A DNA stretch of 64,000 nucleotides from Streptomyces sp. NRRL WC-3605 (GTDB lineage: Bacteria; Actinomycetota; Actinomycetes; Streptomycetales; Streptomycetaceae), in the NCBI RefSeq assembly GCF_001509795.1, contig NZ_LLZN01000073.1, forward strand, positions 41,629-105,628, read 5' to 3'. Shown in pieces: positions 9,659 to 18,833 of the stretch. Within the stretch, counting starts at the first letter, position 1; each line of letters begins with the position of its first letter. The notes below the pieces were generated by a model, which ran no database searches, was not told where the DNA came from, and saw only the letters and a list, made by a program, of their open reading frames with translations. Made by a program: the position numbers and the translations under genes.

Positions 9659-9691
9659 CCCTGCCCGTAGCCCCGGGGGGCTCGGGCAGGG
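9659..9691 (-). terminator. hairpin in the thiB leader, likely riboswitch expression platform
   Basis: Nested inverted repeat: outer stem ccctgcccg (9659-9667) with cgggcaggg (9683-9691), inner stem agcccc/ggggct. It lies between the TPP aptamer (9716-9800) and the thiB start (9623), where a transcription terminator or translation-blocking helix would act. No U-tract is present. Confidence 0.6.
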
Positions 9692-9715
9692 CGCAACAGC
9701 TCGAGTGATGACCGA

Positions 9716-9800
9716 TCTCCCTACCCAGAATGACCTGGGCCAGGTTCGGAGGGTCTGCGGCCGGTGCCGCACTCTCAGCGCTGTGGCGCTCCCCTGTCGG
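9716..9800 (-). promoter_or_regulatory. TPP riboswitch (THI box)
   Basis: Read on the minus strand, the segment contains the conserved THI-box blocks in order: caggggagcgc, gctgagagtgcgg, gaccctccgaacctgg and tctgggtagggag. These form the two TPP-sensing helices: the GCUGAGA loop binds the pyrimidine ring and the second arm the pyrophosphate. It precedes thiB by about 90 nt, with a strong hairpin in between. Thiamine pyrophosphate is therefore predicted to shut off the importer operon. Confidence 0.92.
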
Positions 9801-9829
9801 AATATGCAGATGTGTTGACGCCGGTCAGA

Positions 9830-10936
9830 CTACCGCTCGGTGGCGGCGAGCTGACCACACGCCCCGTCGATCTCCTGACCACGGGTGTCCCGGATCGTCA
9901 CCGGTACACCATGGGCGGCGATGGCCTCGACGAACGCCTTCTCGTCCTCGGGACGGGAGGCGGTCCACTTCGAGCCCGGCGTCGGGTTGAGCGGAATCAG
10001 GTTGACGTGCACCGGCTTGCCCTTGAGCAGCCGCCCGAGCCGGTCACCACGCCAGGCCTGGTCGTTGATGTCCCGGATGAGCGCGTACTCGATGGACAGC
10101 CGGCGGCCGCTCTTGCCGACGTACTCGAACCCGGCGTCCAGCACCTCGCGCACCTTCCACCGCGTGTTCACGGGGACGAGGGTGTCGCGCAGCTCGTCGT
10201 CGGGGGCGTGCAGCGAGATGGCGAGCCGGCACTTGAACCCTTCATCGGCGAACCGGTGAATGGCGGGCACGAGCCCGACGGTGGAAACGGTGATACCCCG
10301 CTGCGAGAGACCCAGCCCGTCCGGCTCCGGATCGGTGAGCCGCCGGATGGCCCCGACGACCCGCTTGTAGTTGGCGAGCGGCTCGCCCATCCCCATGAAG
10401 ACGATGTTGGACAGCCGAGCCGGCCCTCCGGGCACGTCCCCGTCCCGCAGCGCCCGCATCCCGTCGACGATCTGATGGACGATCTCGGCGGTGGACAGAT
10501 TCCGATCGAGCCCCGCCTGCCCGGTGGCGCAGAAGGGACAGTTCATCCCGCACCCGGCCTGCGAACTGATGCACATGGTGACCCGGTCCGGGTACCGCAT
10601 CAGCACGGACTCCACGAGCGTCCCGTCGAACAGCCGCCACAGCGTCTTGCGCGTGGTCCCCTCGTCGGTCGACAGATGCCGCACGACGGTCATCAGCTCG
10701 GGAAACAGCTCCTCCCGCAGCTTGGCACGGGACCCGGCGGGGATGTCGGTCCACTGCTCCGGCTCGTGCGCGTACCGCGCGAAGTAGTGCTGCGAGAGCT
10801 GCTTGGCACGAAACGGCTTCTCGCCGATCGCGGCAACGGCGTCCTTGCGCTCACCGGGCGTGAGATCGGCAAGATGCCGCGGCGGCTTCTTGGCTCCGCG
10901 CGGGGCGACGAATGTGAGTTCTCCGGGTGCAGGCAT
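9830..10936 (-). CDS. rlmN: dual-specificity 23S rRNA/tRNA m2A methyltransferase RlmN
   Basis: 368 aa radical-SAM methyltransferase that makes 2-methyladenosine at A2503 of 23S rRNA and at A37 of some tRNAs. The radical-SAM cluster motif CGMNCPFC is present, about residue 125 onward. The conserved Cys pair partner and the [17 protein letters not shown] and [15 protein letters not shown] segments of the family are also visible, including the C-terminal Cys used for methyl transfer. ATG 10936 gives the usual Streptomyces length; upstream in-frame codons overlap a gene remnant. Cytosolic, with ribosome as substrate. Confidence 0.93.
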   Translation of the reverse strand: MPAPGELTFVAPRGAKKPPRHLADLTPGERKDAVAAIGEKPFRAKQLSQHYFARYAHEPEQWTDIPAGSRAKLREELFPELMTVVRHLSTDEGTTRKTLWRLFDGTLVESVLMRYPDRVTMCISSQAGCGMNCPFCATGQAGLDRNLSTAEIVHQIVDGMRALRDGDVPGGPARLSNIVFMGMGEPLANYKRVVGAIRRLTDPEPDGLGLSQRGITVSTVGLVPAIHRFADEGFKCRLAISLHAPDDELRDTLVPVNTRWKVREVLDAGFEYVGKSGRRLSIEYALIRDINDQAWRGDRLGRLLKGKPVHVNLIPLNPTPGSKWTASRPEDEKAFVEAIAAHGVPVTIRDTRGQEIDGACGQLAATER

Positions 10937-10995
10937 AACCCTTCCAGTGTGGCAGATCAACTGCGGCACCCCGGGCGCGAGTGGGGTGGGGCCGA

Positions 10996-11216
10996 TCACC
11001 TCCCGCGAGCGGCCCCCAGCGTCTCCCTCGCCCGCTCCAGCATGCCCAGCGCGTCGACCGCCGCCGGGGACAGGGCCGCGTCGTCCCGCAGGTCGGCCAG
11101 CGGCACCCATGCCGCCGTCCCGTGGAGCCGTCGGTCTCGGCCCTCACCGGCGCCCCGCCCTCGACGGTCGCCGCGTAGAACAGCGCTGTCAGGCTCCAGT
11201 CCACGCTGATCGGCAT
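10996..11216 (-). pseudogene. frameshifted fragment, probably the C-terminal part of a NUDIX-like protein
   Basis: Starting at ATG 11216 the frame reads MPISVDWSLTALFYAATVEG and proceeds to DGST. The sequence then continues sensibly only in another frame ([18 protein letters not shown], then [14 protein letters not shown]) to a TGA at 10996-10998. One missing base after the GST codons would join the two parts. The pattern (strand, acidic Gly loop, WVPLADL, closing helix) resembles the C-terminal half of NUDIX hydrolases, but the NUDIX box is absent. So it is either a decayed gene or a short protein with a sequencing slip. It sits between the cdsA terminator and rlmN. Confidence 0.5.
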
Positions 11217-11219
11217 GCG

Positions 11220-11254
11220 CCGGAGCCCCCGCTCGGCGAGAGCGGGGGCTCCGG
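11220..11254 (-). terminator. terminator of the frr-cdsA transcript
   Basis: A perfect 15-bp stem (ccggagcccccgctc at 11220-11234, complement at 11240-11254) with a 5-nt loop lies 36 nt past the cdsA stop codon. Confidence 0.8.
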
Positions 11255-11289
11255 AGGACGTTCGGGACCCGGCGGCGGGGATGCCGGGA

Positions 11290-12447
11290 TCAGCCCGACC
11301 CCACGAACAGCACCAGCAGCAGCCACACCACCGGTGCCGTCGGGAGGAGGGAGTCCAGGCGGTCCATGATGCCGCCGTGGCCCGGCAGCAGGGTGCCCAT
11401 GTCCTTGATGCCCAGGTCGCGTTTGATCATCGACTCGCCGAGGTCGCCCAGCGTGGCGCTGGCCGCGACCGCGAGGCCCAGGAGGAGGCCCTGCCACCAG
11501 TGGCCGTCGTCGATCAGGAACTGCATGCACAGCGCGCCCGCCACCATCGCGAAGCTCACCGCGCCCAGCAGGCCCTCGCGGGTCTTGCCGGGGCTGATGC
11601 GCGGCGCCAGCTTGGTGCGGCCGAAGCGCCACCCGACGGCGTACGCGCCGGTGTCGCTGACGACCGTCAGGAGCAGGAACGTCAGGACGCGCCACGCGCC
11701 GTCGTCCGCGGTCAGCATCATCGTGACGAACGTGGCGAGGAACGGTACGTAGAACGCCGCGAAGACGCCGGCCGTGACATCCCGCAGGTAGTCCTCGGGC
11801 GGTTCCGTCATCCGCCAGACCAGGACGGCCAGCGCGGTCAGCGCCATCGCCACCCAGGCACCCTCGGCGCCCCGCACGTATCCGGCGACCACCATCGCTG
11901 CGCCGCCGACCGCGAGCGGCACGAGCGGCGCCCTGATGCCCTTGCGCTCCTCCAGCCGCTTGGTCAGCTCCCACAGGCCCACGACCACGGCCACGGCGAC
12001 CACGCCGACGAACACGGCCTTGACGACGAACAGGGACGCCACGATCACGACGCCGAGCCCGACGCCGACCCCTATGGCAGCGCTCAGGTCGCGTCCCGCG
12101 CTCTTCTTCTGCGGCGGGGGCGCCGGCTGCGAGGCGTCGGGCATGGGCTCCGGATTCTGCGGCACCGCCGGGAACGGCTGCGCCTGCGGCATGTGATGAG
12201 GCCGCGCCTGCGGCGGTTCCTCCCGGAACAAGGGGCCGCTCAGCCGAGCGGCCCCCCGGTCGTCATCCTGGTCTCCGCCGTACGCGGGTTCGTCGGGCAC
12301 GATGGGCATGGGGCGAGTCTGCTGCGCCTGAGGCGCATCGTACGCGGGACCCGCCGGGCCGGCCCCTTGGACGGGTCCTCGATCGTCGGGCCCCCAGTAC
12401 CCGGCCTGCCCGGCCCCGGTCGGCGCGCCCCAGGAAGAGTCGTTCAT
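11290..12447 (-). CDS. cdsA: phosphatidate cytidylyltransferase
   Basis: 385 aa integral membrane enzyme that converts phosphatidic acid and CTP into CDP-diacylglycerol, the precursor of phosphatidylglycerol, cardiolipin and phosphatidylinositol. Residues 1-130 are a Pro/Gln/Ala-rich cytoplasmic extension found in actinobacterial CdsA. About eight membrane helices follow, with SDTGAYAVGWRFGRTKLAP, SPGKTREG and the C-terminal family signature KRDLGIKDMGTLLPGHGG, which carries the catalytic metal-binding Asp residues. The ATG overlaps the frr stop by one base (TGATG). Last gene of the rpsB-tsf-pyrH-frr-cdsA cluster. Confidence 0.92.
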   Translation of the reverse strand: MNDSSWGAPTGAGQAGYWGPDDRGPVQGAGPAGPAYDAPQAQQTRPMPIVPDEPAYGGDQDDDRGAARLSGPLFREEPPQARPHHMPQAQPFPAVPQNPEPMPDASQPAPPPQKKSAGRDLSAAIGVGVGLGVVIVASLFVVKAVFVGVVAVAVVVGLWELTKRLEERKGIRAPLVPLAVGGAAMVVAGYVRGAEGAWVAMALTALAVLVWRMTEPPEDYLRDVTAGVFAAFYVPFLATFVTMMLTADDGAWRVLTFLLLTVVSDTGAYAVGWRFGRTKLAPRISPGKTREGLLGAVSFAMVAGALCMQFLIDDGHWWQGLLLGLAVAASATLGDLGESMIKRDLGIKDMGTLLPGHGGIMDRLDSLLPTAPVVWLLLVLFVGSG

Positions 12448-13004
12448 CAGACCTCGAGCAGCTCGGCTTCCTTGTGCTTCAGCAGCTCGTCCACCTGAGC
12501 GACGTACTTGTGGGTGGTGTCGTCGAGCTCCTTCTCCGCACGCCGCCCCTCGTCCTCACCGATCTCGCCGTCCTTGATCAGCTTGTCGATGGCGTCCTTG
12601 GCCTTGCGGCGGACCGAGCGGATGGACACCTTGGCGTCCTCGCCCTTGCCCTTGGCGACCTTGATGTAGTCGCGGCGGCGCTCCTCGGTGAGCTCGGGGA
12701 ACACCACACGGATGATGTTGCCGTCGTTGCTCGGGTTGACGCCCAGGTCGGAGTCGCGGATCGCCTGCTCGATGTTGCGCAGCGCGCTCTTGTCGAACGG
12801 GGTGACGACCGCCATGCGCGGCTCCGGCACGGAGAACGAGGCCAGCTGGTTGATCGGGGTCGGCGCACCGTAGTAGTCGGCCACGATCTTGTTGAACATC
12901 GCCGGGTGCGCACGGCCGGTGCGGATCGCGGCGAAGTCCTCCTTGGCGACCACGACGGCCTTCTCCATCTTCTCCTCGGCCTCGAGGAGGGTCTCTTCGA
13001 TCAC
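12447..13004 (-). CDS. frr: ribosome recycling factor
   Basis: 185 aa, the normal family length. With EF-G it splits the post-termination ribosome. The sequence shows the long three-helix-bundle domain ([15 protein letters not shown] at the start and [20 protein letters not shown] near the end) and the inserted beta domain with [21 protein letters not shown] and the [16 protein letters not shown] signature. GTG 13004 is preferred to the adjacent GTG 13007 because ggag then sits 6 nt upstream. It shares one base with cdsA. Confidence 0.94.
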   Translation of the reverse strand: MIEETLLEAEEKMEKAVVVAKEDFAAIRTGRAHPAMFNKIVADYYGAPTPINQLASFSVPEPRMAVVTPFDKSALRNIEQAIRDSDLGVNPSNDGNIIRVVFPELTEERRRDYIKVAKGKGEDAKVSIRSVRRKAKDAIDKLIKDGEIGEDEGRRAEKELDDTTHKYVAQVDELLKHKEAELLEV

Positions 13005-13138
13005 CACTTGCTCCTGCGTGTCTTGAGTGAAAGGCCCGGCTGCGGTTCCTGTGGGGGGCGGCGGCCGGCTGCGTCGCGTCTTCTTCCTGCACGGTTCCCG
13101 ACCGGCAGGACATTGTCCATCCCCCGTCCAGGGTCCGT

Positions 13139-13159
13139 CCCGTCCGTCCCCCGGACGGG
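13139..13159 (-). terminator. hairpin between pyrH and frr
   Basis: An 8-bp stem (cccgtccg at 13139-13146, cggacggg at 13152-13159) with a 5-nt loop lies 15 nt after the pyrH stop codon. It could be a partial terminator within the cluster. Confidence 0.5.
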
Positions 13160-13173
13160 TCGGTGCCGAGGCG

Positions 13174-13932
13174 TCAGCCCCGGCCTCCCTGCTCACCCAC
13201 CAGCGTGCCGATCTTCTCACCCTTGACGGCACGGGCGATATTGCCCTCCGCCAGAAGCTCGAAGACGAGGATCGGGAGCTTGTTGTCGCGGCACAGTGTG
13301 ATCGCCGTGGCGTCGGCGACCTTGAGGTCCCGGGTGATGACCTCGCCGTATCCGAGGGAGTCGAACTTGACGGCGTCCGGGTTGGTCTTCGGGTCGGAGT
13401 CGTAGACCCCGTCGACGCCGTTCTTGCCCATGAGCAGCGCCTCTGCGTCGATCTCCAGGGCGCGCTGCGCGGCGGTCGTGTCGGTGGAGAAGTACGGCAT
13501 GCCCATGCCCGCGCCGAAGATGACCACGCGGCCCTTCTCCAGGTGCCGCACGGCGCGCAGCGGGATGTACGGCTCGGCGACCTGCCCCATGGTGATGGCG
13601 GTCTGGACCCGGCTGTCGATGCCTTCCTTCTCCAGGAAGTCCTGGAGGGCGAGGCAGTTCATCACGGTGCCGAGCATGCCCATGTAGTCGGACCGCGCGC
13701 GGTCCATGCCGCGCTGCTGGAGTTCGGCACCGCGGAAGAAGTTGCCGCCGCCGATGACGACGGCGATCTCCGCGCCGTCGCGTACGACGGCCGCGATCTC
13801 ACGGGCGATCTTGTGCACCACGTCCGGGTCGACACCGAGTCCCCCGCCACCGGAGAAGGCCTCTCCGGACAGCTTCAGCAGAAACCGGCCGTGTACTTTG
13901 CCGTCGTCGCTCTTCTGGGCCTTGGTGGTCAT
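13174..13932 (-). CDS. pyrH: UMP kinase
   Basis: 252 aa. Phosphorylates UMP to UDP with ATP in pyrimidine nucleotide synthesis; hexameric cytosolic member of the amino-acid-kinase fold. Visible motifs include the N-terminal [11 protein letters not shown], the phosphate-binding [11 protein letters not shown], the UMP site [18 protein letters not shown], and the nucleotide-site segments GTGM-like [20 protein letters not shown] and [15 protein letters not shown] 13932 is chosen with aaaggcgg upstream. Separated from tsf by a strong hairpin, so it may have its own promoter. Confidence 0.94.
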   Translation of the reverse strand: MTTKAQKSDDGKVHGRFLLKLSGEAFSGGGGLGVDPDVVHKIAREIAAVVRDGAEIAVVIGGGNFFRGAELQQRGMDRARSDYMGMLGTVMNCLALQDFLEKEGIDSRVQTAITMGQVAEPYIPLRAVRHLEKGRVVIFGAGMGMPYFSTDTTAAQRALEIDAEALLMGKNGVDGVYDSDPKTNPDAVKFDSLGYGEVITRDLKVADATAITLCRDNKLPILVFELLAEGNIARAVKGEKIGTLVGEQGGRG

Positions 13933-13970
13933 CGAGATCCCGCCTTTGTTACTGGGTGCACATGCGAGGA

Positions 13971-14020
13971 AGGCCATTGCCGGTTGGGGTGTGTTCGCAT
14001 CCCATGCGCGGCAATGGCCT
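13971..14020 (-). terminator. terminator/attenuator between tsf and pyrH
   Basis: A 12-bp perfect stem (aggccattgccg at 13971-13982, complement at 14009-14020) with a 26-nt loop lies about 105 nt after the tsf stop and before the pyrH start. It marks the end of the rpsB-tsf transcript or an attenuation point. Confidence 0.7.
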
Positions 14021-14126
14021 CCTCGTCAGATCTGCTGTCGTCCGTCACCCGCGCGAGCGCGGTGGCGGCGTCCGCCATCGACTGCCTTCGACCCTATAGG
14101 GGCGGGGCGTCGAGCGCGGTACGGAC

Positions 14127-14963
14127 TCAGATGCCGACCTTGATGCGCGTGAAGCGCTTCAGGGTGACACCGGCCTCGTCCAGAACCTTCTGGACGGACT
14201 TCTTGTTGTCGAGCGCGTACGGCTGACCGAGCAGCGTGGCGTCCTTGAAGAAGCCGTTGAGGCGACCCTCGACGATCTTCGGCAGGGCGGCCTCGGGCTT
14301 GCCCTCGGCGCGGGTGGTCTCCTCGGCGACGCGGCGCTCGGACTCGACGACGTCGGCCGGCACGTCCTCCTTGGAGAGGTACTTCGGCGCGAAGGCGGCG
14401 ATGTGCTGGGCGACGCCCTTGGCGATCTCGGCGTTCGGCTTGTCGAGCTCGACGAGGACACCGATCTGCGGGGGCAGGTCGGGCATCGTGCGGTGCATGT
14501 AGGCCGTCACGTAGCCGTCGCCGAACTGCGCGAAGCGGTCCAGGACGATCTTCTCGCCGAGGTTGGCGTTGGCCTCGTCCACGTACGCCTGGACGGTCTT
14601 GCCGGCCTCGATCTCGGAGGCGAGCAGGGCCTCGAGGTCGGCCGGGGAGGTCTTGGCGACGTGCTCGGCGATGGCGTTGGCCACGGCCTGGAACTTCTCG
14701 CCCTTGGCGACGAAGTCCGTCTCGCACTTCAGCTCGACGAGGACACCGGAGGAGTTGTCGTCGGCGATGATCGAGACTACGGCGCCGTTCTCGGCGGAGC
14801 GGCCCTCGCGCTTGGCGACGCCCTTCTGGCCCTTGATGCGGAGCGCCTCGACGGCCTTCTCGACGTTGCCCTCGGCCTCGTCCAGCGCCTTCTTGCAGTC
14901 CATCATGCCGGCGCCGGTGAGCTCGCGGAGCTTCTTGACGTCAGCGGCGGTGTAGTTCGCCAT
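14127..14963 (-). CDS. tsf: translation elongation factor Ts
   Basis: 278 aa guanine-nucleotide exchange factor that reloads EF-Tu with GTP. N-terminal UBA-like domain with VKKLRELTGAGMMDCKKALDEA, then the TDFVAKGEKF core signature that contacts the EF-Tu magnesium site, and two alpha/beta subdomains. Length is normal for actinobacteria. It follows rpsB after 177 nt containing a strong hairpin, so its level may be set by attenuation relative to rpsB. Confidence 0.95.
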   Translation of the reverse strand: MANYTAADVKKLRELTGAGMMDCKKALDEAEGNVEKAVEALRIKGQKGVAKREGRSAENGAVVSIIADDNSSGVLVELKCETDFVAKGEKFQAVANAIAEHVAKTSPADLEALLASEIEAGKTVQAYVDEANANLGEKIVLDRFAQFGDGYVTAYMHRTMPDLPPQIGVLVELDKPNAEIAKGVAQHIAAFAPKYLSKEDVPADVVESERRVAEETTRAEGKPEAALPKIVEGRLNGFFKDATLLGQPYALDNKKSVQKVLDEAGVTLKRFTRIKVGI

Positions 14964-15067
14964 GAGTCTGTGAATCTTTCTGGAAGTCTGGAAGATCGAA
15001 GATCTACGGGGTCTGCGGCCACCATGGACCGGCCGGGGCCGCCGGCCTTTCGTCGACCTACAGGTGA

Positions 15068-15126
15068 ACGGCGGGAGCGGGTTTCACCGCGGCACGGGGG
15101 CCGTGGGATCCAACCGCTCCCGCCGT
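15068..15126 (-). terminator. attenuator hairpin between rpsB and tsf
   Basis: A 13-bp perfect stem (acggcgggagcgg at 15068-15080, complement at 15114-15126) with an inner cggc/gccg helix in the loop. It starts 14 nt past the rpsB stop. Attenuation between rpsB and tsf has been described in Streptomyces (from memory), and this structure fits it. Confidence 0.7.
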
Positions 15127-15140
15127 CAACCCTGACGGTG

Positions 15141-16049
15141 TCAGGCCTGCTCGCCCTCGGCGGCCGGAGCCTCGGTGGCCGGGGCCTCGGTGGCCGGGGC
15201 CTCCGCGGCGGGGGCCTCGGCGGCGGGGGCCTCGGCGGCGGGGGCCTCGGCGGCAGCCGGAGCCTCGTCGGCCTTCTTCTCACCCTCGAGCAGGTCGCGC
15301 TCCCACTCGGCCAGCGGCTCGCCGGCGGCCTTCTCGCCCTTGCCCTCGGTGGCGACACCGCTGCGGGCGATGAGGCCCTCGGCGACGGCGTCGGCGATCA
15401 CGCGGGTGAGCAGGGTGACGGAGCGGATCGCGTCGTCGTTGCCCGGGATCTTGTAGTCGACCTCGTCGGGGTCGCAGTTGGTGTCGAGGATGGCGACGAC
15501 CGGGATGTTGAGCTTCCGGGCCTCGCCGACCGCGATGTGCTCCTTCTTGGTGTCCACGATCCAGACGGCGCTGGGCACCTTGGACATCTCGCGGATACCG
15601 CCGAGGGTCTTCTCCAGCTTCGCCTTCTCGCGGGAGAGGACCAGCAGCTCCTTCTTGGTGAGGCCGGAGGCGGCCACGTCCTCGAAGTCGATCTGCTCGA
15701 GCTCCTTGAGGCGCTGCAGACGCTTGTAGACGGTCGAGAAGTTGGTGAGCATGCCGCCCAGCCAGCGCTGGTTGACGTAGGGCATGCCGACGCGGGTGGC
15801 CTGCTCGGCGATGGCCTCCTGCGCCTGCTTCTTCGTGCCGACGAACATGACCGTGCCGCCGTGGGCGACGGTCTCCTTGACGAACTCGTAGGCGCGGTCG
15901 ATGTACGACAGCGACTGGAGCAGGTCGATGATGTAGATGCCGTTGCGCTCCGTGAAGATGAAGCGCTTCATCTTCGGGTTCCAACGGCGGGTCTGGTGAC
16001 CGAAGTGGACGCCGCTCTCCAGCAGCTCCCGCATCGTGACGACGGCCAT
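15141..16049 (-). CDS. rpsB: 30S ribosomal protein S2
   Basis: 302 aa. Recognisable S2 signatures: [20 protein letters not shown] near the N-terminus, [23 protein letters not shown] and the [20 protein letters not shown] block. Residues beyond about 260 form an Ala/Pro/Glu low-complexity tail with repeated APAAE units, encoded by tandem 12-15 bp repeats, as often seen in actinobacterial S2. ATG 16049 has aaggag 9 nt upstream. First gene of the cluster; its promoter lies in the 270-bp gap shared with the divergent M23 gene. Confidence 0.95.
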   Translation of the reverse strand: MAVVTMRELLESGVHFGHQTRRWNPKMKRFIFTERNGIYIIDLLQSLSYIDRAYEFVKETVAHGGTVMFVGTKKQAQEAIAEQATRVGMPYVNQRWLGGMLTNFSTVYKRLQRLKELEQIDFEDVAASGLTKKELLVLSREKAKLEKTLGGIREMSKVPSAVWIVDTKKEHIAVGEARKLNIPVVAILDTNCDPDEVDYKIPGNDDAIRSVTLLTRVIADAVAEGLIARSGVATEGKGEKAAGEPLAEWERDLLEGEKKADEAPAAAEAPAAEAPAAEAPAAEAPATEAPATEAPAAEGEQA

Positions 16050-16319
16050 GGCCGTGTTCTCCTTGGTTCTCGGTTGTGCCGCGGGGGCCGGACGGCTCCC
16101 GCGCCTGACGCCCGCGTGCGCCGTGCCACTAAGGACCGAGGGGCGCTGACACCGACCGTTTCCGGCGGGATGTCGGGGCGTGCGAAGTCGACCCGGTGAC
16201 CCGGATCGCCAGAAGAAGTGTACGGGACCTTCGAGGTCCCGGGTGACGCCGCTGTCCACAGCACGGGGGTTGTCCACAGATACCGGCCATGATCGACGGA
16301 ATTGCGCCACTGTTCGGGC

Positions 16320-16967
16320 ATGCGACAGAAGCAATCACAGAGGCGATCCAGGAAGGCGGCGAGGGCGGCCGGGCGGCTGGTCCTGCTGCTTCTGCTGACG
16401 GCCGCCGTCCTGCTGGCACCGGCGCCGGACCTGACCCCGACCGCGGCACGGGTGCGCGCGGCACCGGCCGCGGACCCCGAGGTCCCGAGGCTCGGCCGGG
16501 CCTGGCCCGTGGGGTCACGCCCACCGGTCCTGCGCGCCTGGGAGCCCCCGGCGACGGCGTACGGCCGCGGCCACCGGGGCGTGGACCTGTCGGCCCCGGC
16601 CGGCACACCGGTCCGGGCGGTGGCGGCCGGACGGGTGTCGTTCGCGGGCAGGGTGGCCGGCAAGGGGGTGGTGTCGGTGGATCTGGCGGGGACGGGCGAT
16701 CCACCACTGCGCACGACGTACGAGCCGGTGCGGGCGTCCGTCGGGAAGGGCGACGAGGTGACGGCGGGCGACGTCGTCGGGATGGCGGAGCAGGCCGGCT
16801 CGCACTGTACGACGGGTTGCCTGCACTGGGGCCTGCGCCGGGGCGACGCCTATCTGAACCCCTTGTCGCTGCTCCCGCCCTGGCTCCTGCACGGCCCGTC
16901 CCGCCTGCTGCCGGTCCTGGGGGTGCCGGCGCCCACCGGACGGGGTCTCAGCCCCGCACACCCGTGA
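16320..16967 (+). CDS. secreted M23 (LytM-like) peptidase-family protein
   Basis: 215 aa. A Lys/Arg-rich start and a hydrophobic segment (about residues 18-40) form a signal peptide or anchor. The M23 domain has [19 protein letters not shown], with the His and Asp zinc ligands, then [17 protein letters not shown] and [12 protein letters not shown]. In the last motif the usual HxH reads CxH, so the catalytic His is Cys. This variant appears common in the actinobacterial family (from memory), so peptidase activity is doubtful. ATG 16320 is taken; a TTG at 16302 in the same frame is possible. Diverges from rpsB and ends in a tandem repeat. Confidence 0.75.
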   Translation: MRQKQSQRRSRKAARAAGRLVLLLLLTAAVLLAPAPDLTPTAARVRAAPAADPEVPRLGRAWPVGSRPPVLRAWEPPATAYGRGHRGVDLSAPAGTPVRAVAAGRVSFAGRVAGKGVVSVDLAGTGDPPLRTTYEPVRASVGKGDEVTAGDVVGMAEQAGSHCTTGCLHWGLRRGDAYLNPLSLLPPWLLHGPSRLLPVLGVPAPTGRGLSPAHP

Positions 16968-17069
16968 GCGTCATCGAGTCAGCCCCGCACACCCCTGACG
17001 CCGTCAAGTCAGCCCCGCACTCCCCCGAGCGCCATCAAGTCAGCCCCGCACTCCCCCGAGCGCCATCGA
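16948..17069. repeat. four ~31-bp imperfect tandem repeats at a convergent gene end
   Basis: Units beginning tcagccccgca start at 16948, 16979, 17009 and 17040, with bodies like ctcccccgagcgccatca. The array contains the M23 gene stop (16965-16967) and the last codons plus stop of the TetR gene, whose TGA is the tca of the fourth unit. Each unit supplies another minus-strand TGA. Likely grown by slippage from the TetR 3' end. Confidence 0.8.
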
Positions 17070-17621
17070 GACGGCCGCGTCGGTGATCGCCGCCGGTTCC
17101 TCCGCGGCGCCCAGCTCGATCCTGCGGACCGCCGCGTCCACCACGCCCTGGAGCAGCATGGCGGCGAGCCGGGGCTCGGCGTGGCCCATGTCCCGCAGCG
17201 CCTCGACGATCATCGCGATCAGCCCGCCGTGCGCGGCCCGGATCTTCTCCCGGGCGCCGGCGTCCAGCTCGCTCGCGGAGATCGCCACGACGGCCCGGTG
17301 CCGCCGGTCGCCGACCAGCGCGAGCTGGCGGCGCACATACGCCTCGACCTTGCCCTCGGGTGTCGTCTCCTCCGCCATCGCGGCCTCGACCTCCGCGGCC
17401 CAGACCGGGAAGTCGACCGCGCACAGCTCCTCGACCACGGCGGCCCGTGACCGGAAGTACTCGTACACGGACGACCGCGCGAGTCCCGTGCGCTCGGCGA
17501 GGGCCGGGAAGGTCAGCGCCTCCGTCCCGCCGTCGGACAACAGGGAACGAGCCGCGTCCAGCAGGGCGGCTCGCTGCATCGACCGGTGCTCGGCCACGGA
17601 GGCCGCTCGAATCCTTGGCAC
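17040..17621 (-). CDS. TetR/AcrR family transcriptional regulator
   Basis: 193 aa. N-terminal helix-turn-helix about residues 18-65 (AALLDAARSLLSDGG, FPALAERTGLARSSVYEYF), then an all-helical ligand/dimer domain with no recognisable ligand motif. Probable repressor of a nearby or self promoter; target unknown. It is convergent with the M23 gene and lies 70 nt downstream of whiG on the same strand. The C-terminus is made of the end of a tandem repeat unit. Confidence 0.85.
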   Translation of the reverse strand: MPRIRAASVAEHRSMQRAALLDAARSLLSDGGTEALTFPALAERTGLARSSVYEYFRSRAAVVEELCAVDFPVWAAEVEAAMAEETTPEGKVEAYVRRQLALVGDRRHRAVVAISASELDAGAREKIRAAHGGLIAMIVEALRDMGHAEPRLAAMLLQGVVDAAVRRIELGAAEEPAAITDAAVSMALGGVRG

Positions 17622-17691
17622 CCGTCCACTGTACGGACGCCGTTCGCCCGACGGGAGTGTCTGCGCCGAACACCACGGTCGTCGGGGCAGG

Positions 17692-18534
17692 TCACCGGCC
17701 GAAGCCGGCCAGTTTCGCCCGGAGCTGGAGCACGGACTTGGTGTGGATCTGGCTGACCCGGCTCTCCGTCACGCCCAGGACGTTGCCGATCTCGGCGAGG
17801 GTGAGGCCCTCGTAGTAGTACAGCGTCACGACGGTCTTCTCCCGTTCGGGGAGCGTGTTGATCGCCCGTGCCAGGAACCGCCGCAGCTCCCGGTCCTCGG
17901 CGACCTCGACGGGGTTGTCCGCGGCGGTGTCCTCCAGCGTGTCCATCACGCTGAGTCCGTCGCCTCCCTCGGCGCCGACGTGCAGCAGCTCCTCCAGGGC
18001 CACGACGTTGGCCAGTGACAACTGGCTGAACACCGAGTGGAGTTCGTCCACCGCGATGCCCATCTCGGCGGCGACCTCGGACTCGGTCGGCGTCCGCCGC
18101 AGCCGTGCCTCCAGCGTCGCGTAAGCGCGCTCGACGTTGCGCGCCTTCTGCCGGACGGAGCGCGGGATCCAGTCCAGCGCCCTGAGTTCGTCGATCATCG
18201 CGCCGCGGATCCGGGTGATCGCGTACGTCTCGAACTTGATCTCGCGGTCGACGTCGAACTTCTCGATCGCGTCGATCAGGCCGAACACCCCGGACGACAC
18301 GAAGTCCGCCTGCTCGACGTTGGGCGGCAGGCCGACGCTGACCCGGCCCGCCACGTACTTGACGAGGGGCGAGTAGTGCAGGATCAGCTGTTCGCGCAGC
18401 CGCTCGTCCCCCGTCGCCTTGTACGACCGCCACAGCTCGTCGAGTGTCGAGGGAGCGGGCGGCCGCGCGCTGCCACCGTCACGGGCGGCTGGGGGGATCG
18501 CCGCCCGGTCGGACCCGGAGGTGTGCTGGGGCAT
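17692..18534 (-). CDS. whiG: RNA polymerase sigma factor WhiG (sporulation initiation)
   Basis: 280 aa, the length known for Streptomyces WhiG, a FliA-type sigma factor that commits aerial hyphae to sporulation. Region 2 ([19 protein letters not shown], then [17 protein letters not shown] and [20 protein letters not shown]), region 3 ([14 protein letters not shown]) and region 4 HTH ([21 protein letters not shown]) are complete. Activity is normally held back by the anti-sigma factor RsiG with c-di-GMP (established in Streptomyces; rsiG not seen here). ATG 18534; upstream 300 bp hold its promoter. Confidence 0.95.
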   Translation of the reverse strand: MPQHTSGSDRAAIPPAARDGGSARPPAPSTLDELWRSYKATGDERLREQLILHYSPLVKYVAGRVSVGLPPNVEQADFVSSGVFGLIDAIEKFDVDREIKFETYAITRIRGAMIDELRALDWIPRSVRQKARNVERAYATLEARLRRTPTESEVAAEMGIAVDELHSVFSQLSLANVVALEELLHVGAEGGDGLSVMDTLEDTAADNPVEVAEDRELRRFLARAINTLPEREKTVVTLYYYEGLTLAEIGNVLGVTESRVSQIHTKSVLQLRAKLAGFGR

Positions 18535-18833
18535 TCGTTGCCTAGTGCCGTTCTGCCGTGAAGCGGGGTGCCTGGTGAGCCGTCGGTCTGGAGGTCGTCG
18601 TGGTCGCTGTGTTCGCTTTCCGTGTCGCGGGGCCGGTCCGAGCCGGAACTCCGTGAGCGTAGCGTGACTGACGTGTCGCGGTGCGCGAAGGGCGGAGGCC
18701 GAGCCGTACGCAGATACGTTCCGCTGGACGCCCCGCCGGGGCATGGCGGTCGCGCTGCGTGATCACACGAACACCCCAACTGGGGGAATTCACAAGGGCG
18801 TCCGTGTTCCCCCGTACGGCCGAACACGCTCGG
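18535..18833 (-). promoter_or_regulatory. whiG upstream region (299 bp, no gene)
   Basis: Non-coding gap between the dprA stop and the whiG start, both on the minus strand. It must hold the whiG promoter and leader. I see no convincing sigma consensus and only short hairpins (for example ccccaactgggg at 18774-18785). Confidence 0.4.

Noticed and set aside
14403..16199. A 598-codon plus-strand frame opposite tsf and rpsB
   Set aside because: Antisense shadow: low complexity with no motifs, while tsf and rpsB are certain.
16948..17069. The ~31-bp repeats as a CRISPR array
   Set aside because: Units are contiguous and imperfect, with no unique spacers and no cas genes nearby.
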